A stretch of 17,409 nucleotides of DNA from Bacteroidales bacterium (GTDB taxonomy: Bacteria; Bacteroidota; Bacteroidia; Bacteroidales; CG2-30-32-10). Shown here one piece after another: positions 6,846 to 13,816 of the stretch (the stretch's first letter is position 1; every line of letters begins with the position of its first letter). Under the pieces are notes generated by a model. The model did no database searches. It was not told the DNA's origin and saw only the letters and a program-made list of their open reading frames with translations. Location: positions 1 to 17,409 of the forward strand of contig DAOQAK010000068.1 of the NCBI GenBank assembly GCA_035353855.1, written 5' to 3'. The position numbers and the translations under genes were made by a program.

Positions 6846-8018
6846 TTATTTTCTCAGAGCCAATAAAATATTTCTTCCTTTTCCGTAACCGTATTTGAAA
6901 TCGAAGATTTTAGAACCTTTGGTTTTATATGCTGCATCCAAATCTTTCTGATAACAATAGCTGAAAACAGGAATAGGCTTGTCGTATATTCCGTAAAACT
7001 GAATATTCCATTTTTTCTGATCGAAGAAATGATATGCAATACCGCTATCGTCCTGTAGTATGGCTTTACTTTTAGTGAGAACAATATTACGGATAAAATC
7101 AAAAATTTCATTGTGCATAAGATATGATGCTGATTTAACCAAAGTGGTTACATTGGTATCTAGCTTATTAAGGAATTTGGTACAGGCAATATTTTTAGCA
7201 AGAGCATCATCAGCGAAATTAACTGAAAAATAATATAGTTTCTGTGTGGTGCTGTCGTTTCCTTTTTTTGCAAAAGTAATCTCTACGCCTTTACCATAAC
7301 GATACTGACCTTTCTGAACAGAGAAAGTGTCAGCTACATTAATGTTCCCATCAGTTGTGATGGATGCTGATTTTATATGAATAATTTTCTGATCGGTACG
7401 TGCCATGAATAATAAGATGATGGGTAGTACTCCATCTATATCTGCATTATTTAATTGTTTACTCATTTTTAAAGTTACGAAAAAACTATCTTCAAAAATA
7501 TCCTGTAATGCTTTTTTAACAGAGAAAAGCAGGTTGTTGAGTGAAGTATTATTCAGTTTTGTAACGTCGGGGATGGAGCCTACTTTTTCTAATCCAAATA
7601 AAATATATTTTTCGGCATTAGGAAAAAATGTAGTAGCATACATAAAATCAGGGCCACTGAAAGGATAAAATAATGTTTTGGTTTTTTTATTGATTTCAGC
7701 CAGTTGCGAACCAGACCATGTATTTACTTTTTTTAAGCTGCGCTCGTTAACCGCGTTCCATGCAGAATCAAAGCTTGCCGAATAACTTTTCCATTCACTC
7801 TTTTTTACAATATTGGAGAATTCATTTATAGAAGTATCGGGTAACATACCTGACAATAGTTGTGCAATATTATCATAATAACTGGTACATGTTAAATTTT
7901 GTCTTTTAACTGAAGTGATCTGAAGGTTATCGGATTTAGCTTCCTGCGAACAAGCCGAAAAATCAACTAAAACAACTAAGGCAAAAAATGCCTGAACAAA
8001 CCATTTAATTATTTTCAT
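6846..8018 (-). CDS. Lipoprotein of unknown function, paralogue B of a tandem pair
   Basis: This 390-residue protein has a lipoprotein signal ending FSAC, with lipidated Cys23. I do not recognise a named domain. It is a full-length paralogue of the gene at 8109-9287, collinear apart from one residue in the first half. Shared blocks are TLFYPFSGPDF (115-125), FFPNAEKYILFGLE (131-144), LYYFS (262-266), VKSASYLMH (294-302) and QDDSGI (322-327), with a GYGKG-type end. From memory, proteins with the same FYPFSGPDF / KSASYLMH / QDDSGI blocks occur uncharacterised in other phyla. The conserved motifs suggest a real enzyme or binding fold in the periplasm or at the outer membrane, but nothing decides its job. 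A strong terminator (8033-8057) sits just before it. Confidence 0.85.
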   Translation of the reverse strand: MKIIKWFVQAFFALVVLVDFSACSQEAKSDNLQITSVKRQNLTCTSYYDNIAQLLSGMLPDTSINEFSNIVKKSEWKSYSASFDSAWNAVNERSLKKVNTWSGSQLAEINKKTKTLFYPFSGPDFMYATTFFPNAEKYILFGLEKVGSIPDVTKLNNTSLNNLLFSVKKALQDIFEDSFFVTLKMSKQLNNADIDGVLPIILLFMARTDQKIIHIKSASITTDGNINVADTFSVQKGQYRYGKGVEITFAKKGNDSTTQKLYYFSVNFADDALAKNIACTKFLNKLDTNVTTLVKSASYLMHNEIFDFIRNIVLTKSKAILQDDSGIAYHFFDQKKWNIQFYGIYDKPIPVFSYCYQKDLDAAYKTKGSKIFDFKYGYGKGRNILLALRK

Positions 8019-8032
8019 AAAACATTATTAAT

Positions 8033-8057
8033 AAAAAAACCGGACTGAATTGTCCGG
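8033..8057 (-). terminator. Rho-independent terminator between the two lipoprotein genes (possible attenuator)
   Basis: Read on the minus strand, CCGGAC (8057-8052) pairs with GTCCGG (8045-8040) across loop AATTCA, followed by seven T (8039-8033). It ends only 14 bp before the ATG of the gene at 8018 and leaves no room for a normal promoter after it. Confidence 0.9.
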
Positions 8058-8108
8058 CGAATATATAAAGTTTTATTTGAAAATTGCAATATAAAATTGC
8101 TATGAAAT

Positions 8109-9287
8109 TTATTTTTTTCTTGCTATAAGCAAAGCACTGGTTTTACCATAACCGTAATGAAAGTCGATAGGTTTGATTTTTAAACTATCATTGATATATG
8201 CTTCTTTCAGGTCTTTCTCATAGCATTTTGAAAAAAGTTTTATAGGTCCGTTATATTTACCATATAACTTTACATTCCAGTTTTTACGGTCGATGTAGCG
8301 GAAAGCAATACCTGAATCATCCTGGAAAAATGCTTTGCTTTTTTTCAACACAATATTCCTGATGTACGAAAAATAACTTTTATGCATAAGGTAAGAAGCT
8401 GATTTCACCATGGTGATCACATTTTCATCAAGGTTATCAAAGAATTTGGTTGCCTTTGTGTTGTTTTTAATTTCAGCATCAGAAACATCAGCTGAGAAGT
8501 AATATAGTTTTTGAACTACGCTGTCGCCTTTTTCAACAAAACTGATTTCGACACCTTTATTAAAACTTTCTTTTCCTTTAAGATTGGTAAATTTATCAAT
8601 GTATGTTATTTTACCATCATCTCTGATTTCCCAGGGTTTAATGTCAATAATTTCATGACCGGTGCGTGCTATAAAAAGCATAAGAACAGGAGTAATGCCC
8701 GGAACCTGGCTTGTGGTAAGCTCTTTACTCATGTCGATGGTTTTGAAAAAACTTAAACTTACAGCATCCTGTATTGAAGTATTCAGTGAAGAGAAAAAAG
8801 GTGTAAGCGTTTCATTGGTCATGCTTTTCATATCAGGTACGCTTCCTACAGGTTCAAGCCCGAACAATATATATTTTTCAGCTTTTGGGAAGAACGTGTG
8901 AACATGAAGAAAATCAGGACCGCTGAAAGGATAGAATAAAGTTTTTAAATCTTTATTCAAATCAACAAGTTCTTTTTCCGACCATCCTTTCATTTTAGAA
9001 ATTCGACCTTTTTCAAGTTTTCCCCAACTTGAATCGGTTTGTGCTGAATAGTTTTTAAAACTTTCGGTTTTTGAAAGTTTATACAATTCGCTTTTGTCAT
9101 CAACTGCCATGCCTGCAACAAACATAGCTATATCAGTGAATTTTTTATTTATTACGACTTTTTCTTTTTTGGCTACTTTTATGGTATCCTTTTTTTCTGT
9201 TGTTTTTTTATTCTCCGAATTTCCGCATGATAAAATAAAAGATGCAACACATGAAATTACGATTACTGAAATTGATTTCTTTAACAT
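8109..9287 (-). CDS. Lipoprotein of unknown function, paralogue A of a tandem pair
   Basis: This 392-residue protein has a signal peptide ending in a lipobox (FILSCG, lipidated Cys21), then a Lys/Thr-rich linker (22-45) that would tether it to a membrane. It shares its whole length with paralogue B. Family blocks are TLFYPFSGPDF (116-126), FFPKAEKYILFGLEPVGSVP (132-151), VKSASYLMH (294-302) and QDDSGI (322-327). The function is unknown. It begins 12 bp after the stop of the APC transporter gene, so the two are probably cotranscribed, and it is closed by the terminator at 8033-8057. Cotranscription may link it to uptake or sensing of the transporter's substrate; that is an inference only. Confidence 0.87.
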   Translation of the reverse strand: MLKKSISVIVISCVASFILSCGNSENKKTTEKKDTIKVAKKEKVVINKKFTDIAMFVAGMAVDDKSELYKLSKTESFKNYSAQTDSSWGKLEKGRISKMKGWSEKELVDLNKDLKTLFYPFSGPDFLHVHTFFPKAEKYILFGLEPVGSVPDMKSMTNETLTPFFSSLNTSIQDAVSLSFFKTIDMSKELTTSQVPGITPVLMLFIARTGHEIIDIKPWEIRDDGKITYIDKFTNLKGKESFNKGVEISFVEKGDSVVQKLYYFSADVSDAEIKNNTKATKFFDNLDENVITMVKSASYLMHKSYFSYIRNIVLKKSKAFFQDDSGIAFRYIDRKNWNVKLYGKYNGPIKLFSKCYEKDLKEAYINDSLKIKPIDFHYGYGKTSALLIARKK

Positions 9288-9299
9288 ATAAAAAATGAA

Positions 9300-10640
9300 T
9301 TAAACAGTTTCTGTTTTATTTGTTTTTGAAAAATATTTGCTGATAAAATAAAAAATTAAACCTGCCGAAATAGTTATCAATCCTGCTAAAGCAACTTCGG
9401 GTTTACCACTTACTGTAAAGTAAAGAATCCAAAAATTCAAACCAATAAAAATTATTGGAGTAACCGGATAGCCCCAGGTTTTAAATGGGCGCGGTAAATC
9501 GGGTTGTTTAGCCCGCAACACAAAAACTCCAATAACAGTAAGGGTTGTAAATAATGTAAGCGTGAAACCAAGGTAAGTTAAAACAAAATCAAAGGTTGAT
9601 GTAAAAATAAAAACCAGTGCAATTATGGATTGTGTGATGATAGCAATTACTGGAATATTTTTTTTATTTTTTCTTGCGAAGAATTTTAATGAAGAAATAT
9701 CTTCACCAATAACCATAGTAACACGTGGTCCGGCAAATACCATTGATGAAATTGTTGAAATAAGCAGAATAGAGATTATCATCGACATGATGTTTCCACC
9801 GGTAATGCCAAAAATATTTGTAGCCGATAACGAACCTATTTCAATAACCGGATTTCCTTGTGCATCCTGCATTCCAGAAATGGGTACTGTATAAAGGAAA
9901 ATAAAATTCAGTAGAACATAAAGCAGCATTACTACTATAGTTCCTGTAATTATTGAACGTGGAAGATTTCGTTGTGGTTTGTCGATTTCACTAGCAATAT
10001 AAGCCGATGCATTCCATCCTGAATAGGCATATGAAACATAAATAAGTGAAATAGCAAAAGGCATGCTTATGATTTCGCTGAATGAATTAGCGGCAGGAGC
10101 AATACTTATATTTTCATGTGAACCCAAAACAAAACCGCAGGCAATAAAAACAAAAATCAAAAGTACTTTAAGCGAAGTAACAACATTTTGAAAGCGGCTT
10201 CCTACCATAAGGTTTGTTGAATGAACAATGGTAATTAAAACAACAACTATAGCACCAACCCAAACTTTATCGCATTCAGGAAATACTGTGCAAAAATATC
10301 CGCCCAATGCCATTGCTGCAAGTGCTATAGGCGCAGCGAACCCTACAAATACAGAAACAAACCCGGATAGAAATCCCAAAACGGGATGATAAATTTTTGA
10401 AAGATAAGTGTACTCACCACCTGAACGGGGGATAGCTGAACCTAGCTCGCTATAGCTGAATGCTCCACATAATGCCATGATTCCCCCAATAACCCAAAGC
10501 ATCAGAAGGGAGAAAATCGATTTCACTCCAAGCACCTGGAATCCAAGACTGGTGAACACTCCGGTACCAACCATGTTAGCAATAACAATGGCTGTGGCCG
10601 TTACAACACCAATTTTTAATATTGAAGAATTCGATTTCAT
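9300..10640 (-). CDS. APC-superfamily amino acid permease
   Basis: Starting at the ATG at 10640, this is a 446-residue inner-membrane protein with about twelve hydrophobic spans. The first span carries the APC substrate/ion motif in the unwound TM1 form, IANMVGTGVFTSLG. Next come ALCGAFSYSELGSAIPRSGGEY (TM2 and the following loop) and, in TM6, SYAYSGWNASAYIASEIDKPQRNLPRSI, which is typical of the LAT/amino acid transporter branch. It should exchange or import amino acids, but the substrate cannot be set from sequence. A TTG eight codons upstream (10664) keeps the frame open but lies inside the probable -7 box, so it is rejected as the start. It heads a likely two-gene unit with lipoprotein A. 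Confidence 0.88.
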   Translation of the reverse strand: MKSNSSILKIGVVTATAIVIANMVGTGVFTSLGFQVLGVKSIFSLLMLWVIGGIMALCGAFSYSELGSAIPRSGGEYTYLSKIYHPVLGFLSGFVSVFVGFAAPIALAAMALGGYFCTVFPECDKVWVGAIVVVLITIVHSTNLMVGSRFQNVVTSLKVLLIFVFIACGFVLGSHENISIAPAANSFSEIISMPFAISLIYVSYAYSGWNASAYIASEIDKPQRNLPRSIITGTIVVMLLYVLLNFIFLYTVPISGMQDAQGNPVIEIGSLSATNIFGITGGNIMSMIISILLISTISSMVFAGPRVTMVIGEDISSLKFFARKNKKNIPVIAIITQSIIALVFIFTSTFDFVLTYLGFTLTLFTTLTVIGVFVLRAKQPDLPRPFKTWGYPVTPIIFIGLNFWILYFTVSGKPEVALAGLITISAGLIFYFISKYFSKTNKTETV

Positions 10641-10661
10641 TTTGATGCTTTTAAAGCGGTG

Positions 10662-10669
10662 CAAAGTAA
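10662..10669 (-). promoter_or_regulatory. Probable -7 box for the APC transporter-lipoprotein unit
   Basis: TTACTTTG on the minus strand is one base off TAnnTTTG and lies 21 bp before the ATG at 10640, downstream of the terminator of the preceding gene. No clear -33 box is seen. Confidence 0.45.
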
Positions 10670-10711
10670 CAAAAAAAAATGCAAGGCAGCAGTCTTAATT
10701 TTTATTAAAAT

Positions 10712-10743
10712 AAAAAACGGATTCAGTTTTTCTGAATCCGTTT
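10712..10743 (-). terminator. Rho-independent terminator of the selenoprotein candidate gene
   Basis: AAACGGATTCAG and CTGAATCCGTTT (10715-10726 and 10732-10743) form a perfect 12-bp stem with a 5-base loop. On the minus strand a run of six T follows (10717-10712). It lies 23 bp past the stop at 10767. Confidence 0.9.
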
Positions 10744-10766
10744 GGATATTGTTTAAAGAAAATAAA

Positions 10767-12617
10767 TTATTGAATTATTACTTTCTTCGTAAATACGGTA
10801 TTTTCATTAGTGTATTTTACCATATAAACACCTTTATCAAATCCTCTTACATCAAAGAGTTGTGTTGCATCGTTAACCTTTGATGAGTAAACAATTTTTC
10901 CTGTAAGGTCTATCATTTCTACATGACCATTGCCATTAGAATTCAGAATAAAATATTCTGTTGAAGGATTAGGATAAATGCTGATATGTTTTCCTTCAAT
11001 TTCTTCAATTCCTAAAATGCTTGCCATATCTACTTTTGCAGCTTGTGCAACTTCTTTAGATGCATCATGCTGAACAAAGACAACAAATTCACAATTATCT
11101 TTTACATAACCTGCAGTAGAAAAATGAATAGTAACAGTTTGATTATTTTGTGATGAAAAATCGAGTGTTGTTCCGTTTGCATCGGGGTACATATCTCTAC
11201 ATGCATAATCAACTGTAGTTTGATTTCCCCAGGTTTCAGGTATATTCGATTCGGTAAGAGCAGTACGTAATTTCCAACCACTTGCAAACGCTTTAAAAAC
11301 TTCTTCTACAGTAATGGTTGCTGTAAAATAATCTGTTGAATCTTGCACAACATCAACCCCTAAATTATAGAAGGCCTTTGCTGCTATACGTTCATTATAT
11401 GAAGGAAGATAATTAGAATACATACTTGCTGTTGCACTTCCGCCGGGGATTTCTATAGTCCCATCAACAACCATATCAGGGAAGCTAGCTATATTATAAT
11501 AGCTTAGTCTTGCATCAGAAACGGTATTTTCGTATGTATCACCAGAGTGATATTCAATAGCAGCAACATTTTTATTGTTAGTAACTATAAGATCGTGAAG
11601 CCCTTTTGCAGCTCCTGGACAGGAAGGTCACCACGTGCCGGTACCACCTTCCATCAAAACTAGATCTCGGGTAACACCTCCTGGTACTTTTGCTGAATCA
11701 ACATTTGAAGAATGTGAATAACCTTGTCCGGTAAAAAATGCTCTTGCTGCATAACCGTAATTATTAGGCCAAGGACCAACATCAGTATAGCTATTAGAAG
11801 CTCCTGAATAAATAACATTTCCATTCCTGCTTAATTTATATAAATCAGGAGCTGTGGTTGGTGCAGTCCATGTTACATCAATATTCCCTGTAGTGCTTGA
11901 ATATGTAGCAACTAAATTTGATGGGGCTACTGGTGCGGTTAGTTCGTCAATGCTTATGTCATCAATAAAATATCCTGAAGTGCTTGTCGTAGTGGTAGGA
12001 GTGCTTAAAGAATCTATTCCAAAAAAATCAATAGCATCCAACTTTAAAGAATTATCACTCCCTTGAGCGCCTTTGCTCCATTGATAACTTATTTTTTCAA
12101 TATCATTTATAAAGAAGGTGGCAAAATCATCATCAAGGTCAACAATCAGGTCCATTTTATTCCATGTATTTAAAGTAAAAATAGAAATAGTTGCTGAAGC
12201 ACCTCCTGCATCTACATAAATATTACCATCGTAAGCATAAATTTGGAAAGCCCATTTACTATTAGAACCATTAAAATCACTTAAAATGTTATAATAGCCT
12301 ATATGTCCTGTTGCTACGTACATATAAAATTCTACTTTGTAACGACCGGTTGTTTTGTCATTAAGATTCATAACAAAATCGTTGTTAAGAGCAATTTCCA
12401 CTGAGTTTGATGCACTATGTGATTGTGTTGATGAAATTATTCCATCTTCAGAACCACCGGGTGCATTCGACCATGTAGTCCATGGTGTGCCTAATTGTGA
12501 AGCAGCATAGCCGCCAACAGTAAGGGCATCAAAGTTGTTTGAATATAAGTTAGTCTGGGCTTTTCCCGCACAAACAAATATTAACATCATCGATAGCCAT
12601 AAGTAAATTTTCTTCAT
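10767..12617 (-). CDS. Candidate selenoprotein: secreted Omp28/thioredoxin-like protein with T9SS sorting tail, in-frame TGA as Sec
   Basis: Read through one in-frame TGA (11628-11630), the gene encodes 616 residues. The order is a signal peptide (MKKIYLWLSMMLIFVCAGKA), a jelly-roll/LamG-like region (about 22-220), a fibronectin type III-like domain (about 228-310), an Omp28/thioredoxin-like domain (about 317-500), and a type A T9SS sorting domain (about 545-616: ISIYPNPS, GKIVYS, GVYMVKY, KKVIIQ). The TGA is residue 330 in GTGTW-U-PSC, exactly the first Cys of a CxxC redox motif; Cys333 is the resolving partner. The frame stays open for 51 codons to the next ATG, with EYHSGDTYENT and SFPDMVVDG (thioredoxin-type cis-Pro) in place. 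The ATG at 12617 is preferred over the TTG at 12647, which lies in the -7 box. Without recoding it would be a 329-residue truncated protein. A nonsense mutation or sequencing error is the alternative. Confidence 0.82.
11595..11631 (-). promoter_or_regulatory. Candidate bacterial SECIS element
   Basis: Two folds are possible in the mRNA just after the UGA. In fold 1, GGAGC (11615-11611) pairs with GCUUC (11601-11597) around the loop UGCAAAAGG. The loop starts 17 nt after the UGA and has G at its second base, which fits the bacterial SECIS rule as I recall it (16-37 nt spacing, G among the first two loop bases). In fold 2, UCCU-GUCC-AGGA (11624-11613) forms an apical loop starting GU, above outer stems CCUU/AAGG and GUGA/UCAC, so that the UGA itself lies in the lower stem, as in E. 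coli fdhF. The spacing is then shorter than usual. No energies were computed. Confidence 0.5.
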
Positions 12618-12644
12618 AGCTTGATTTTTAATTTTTTTACGAAT

Positions 12645-12652
12645 CAAAGATA
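12645..12652 (-). promoter_or_regulatory. Bacteroidota -7 promoter box for the selenoprotein candidate gene
   Basis: TATCTTTG on the minus strand matches TAnnTTTG exactly, 27 bp before the ATG at 12617. Its last three bases are the TTG that would otherwise be taken as a start. No matching -33 box is clear. Confidence 0.6.
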
Positions 12653-12711
12653 TATAAAAAATTAGATATGTAATTAAAAAATATTACAATAAAATTTCAG
12701 CTAAATCGATT

Positions 12712-13704
12712 CTACGATAGTGCCTGAGTAATCTTAGAAGACAATTCAATTACTTTTTGATACTCTTCAGGAGTGAGGTCGTTATAGAAATAATTTACCG
12801 GGTTCATACGTTTGCCGCCTTTCCATACTTCGTAATGAAGATGCGGCGCTGTTGACATACCAGTGCTGCCTACGTATCCGATTAATTGGCCGCGTTTAAC
12901 TTTTTGTCCTTCAGTAACTAATTTCCTGCTCATGTGACCGTATAATGTTTGATAGCCAAATCCATGATTGATAACGGCACAAATCCCATAACCCGAAAGT
13001 GAACTTGTTGGTGTTTGAACTACACCATCACCTGTAGCATAAATAGGAGTACCGCGGGGAACAAGTATATCAATGCCCGGGTGGAACTGTATGGTTTTAT
13101 AAATAGGATGAAGCCTGTAACCAAATCCCGAACAAACCTTTGTGGCGCCGTTCTTGATGGGCATTATTGCAGGAATGCACGACATCATTTCGGTTTTATT
13201 TTTTGTAAGTTCAAGAACCTCATCAAATGATTTTGACTGAACATATAGCCTGCGCGAAAGCAAGTCAAGTTTTTTGGTAAGCGAAATAAGCATTTTGGAA
13301 TTGCTGTAGCCTTCAAGTTTTGCATATCGGTCGGCTCCGCCATATGCTGCCTGCCTAATTGTGTTAGGTACCGGTTCGGCTTCAAAAATTACCCGGTAGA
13401 TATTGTCGTCCCGGTCTTCAATATCAGTAAGTACAGCATTAACTTTATCCATGCGTTCGCTGAGCATTTCATATTGCAGTTTGTATTGTTCAATTTCGCG
13501 CTGCAGCATTTTTTCTTTTGGCGAACTGAAAAGATTATAAGCTATAAGCATTACCACTACTGAAAAAACCAACCCTACAGCAGCGGAATAAAGATATTTC
13601 CTTACCTTTTGCTTTACCGAAACCCTTACCCTTTCAAAAGTGAGCGATTTGGTATTGAAGTGATATTGATGTTTTTTCTTTTTATTAAGAAATGGCAATT
13701 TCAT
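12712..13704 (-). CDS. Membrane-anchored M23 (LytM/lysostaphin-like) peptidase
   Basis: This 330-residue protein has a short basic cytoplasmic tail (1-36), one membrane span (about 38-58), a coiled-coil periplasmic region (about 62-95), a linker, and a C-terminal M23 domain (about 190-305). The zinc-site residues are all present: His208 and Asp212 in FHPGIDI, His257 in YGH, and His288/His290 in APHLHYEV. It should therefore be an active endopeptidase cutting peptidoglycan cross-links rather than a degenerate LytM activator. It is transcribed divergently from alaS; the two promoters overlap (13751-13781). From memory, an M23 gene next to alaS is a common arrangement in Bacteroidota. It ends in TAG, 94 bp before the selenoprotein start. 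Confidence 0.92.
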   Translation of the reverse strand: MKLPFLNKKKKHQYHFNTKSLTFERVRVSVKQKVRKYLYSAAVGLVFSVVVMLIAYNLFSSPKEKMLQREIEQYKLQYEMLSERMDKVNAVLTDIEDRDDNIYRVIFEAEPVPNTIRQAAYGGADRYAKLEGYSNSKMLISLTKKLDLLSRRLYVQSKSFDEVLELTKNKTEMMSCIPAIMPIKNGATKVCSGFGYRLHPIYKTIQFHPGIDILVPRGTPIYATGDGVVQTPTSSLSGYGICAVINHGFGYQTLYGHMSRKLVTEGQKVKRGQLIGYVGSTGMSTAPHLHYEVWKGGKRMNPVNYFYNDLTPEEYQKVIELSSKITQALS

Positions 13705-13750
13705 TACACAAATAATATGAAAAGAGTTTAAAAATTTAACCGCCTCAATG

Positions 13751-13781
13751 CAAAACTAACAAAATAATATAAATTTGCAAA
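13751..13781 (-). promoter_or_regulatory. Promoter of the M23 peptidase gene (-33 and -7)
   Basis: On the minus strand, TTTG (13781-13778), a 19-bp gap and TAGTTTTG (13758-13751) match the Bacteroidota consensus in both boxes and in spacing. The start codon lies 46 bp beyond the -7 box. Confidence 0.75.
13770..13777 (+). promoter_or_regulatory. -7 promoter box of alaS
   Basis: TAAATTTG matches TAnnTTTG exactly and lies wholly inside the spacer of the oppositely directed M23 promoter. Its TTG (13775-13777) is in frame with alaS but cannot be the start if transcription begins downstream of it. Confidence 0.6.
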
Positions 13782-13816
13782 TCGCATGGCTCTTAAAAAA
13801 TGTTAACGTAAAATTG

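Noticed and set aside
11472..11474. The ATG at 11474 as the start of a separate secreted-protein gene
   Set aside because: It falls inside the conserved SFPDMVVDG motif, has no signal peptide, and would split a thioredoxin-like domain.
11628..11630. TGA reassigned to tryptophan throughout the genome (alternative code)
   Set aside because: The family position calls for Cys next to an existing TGG Trp, and no other reading frame in the window uses TGA internally in a credible way.
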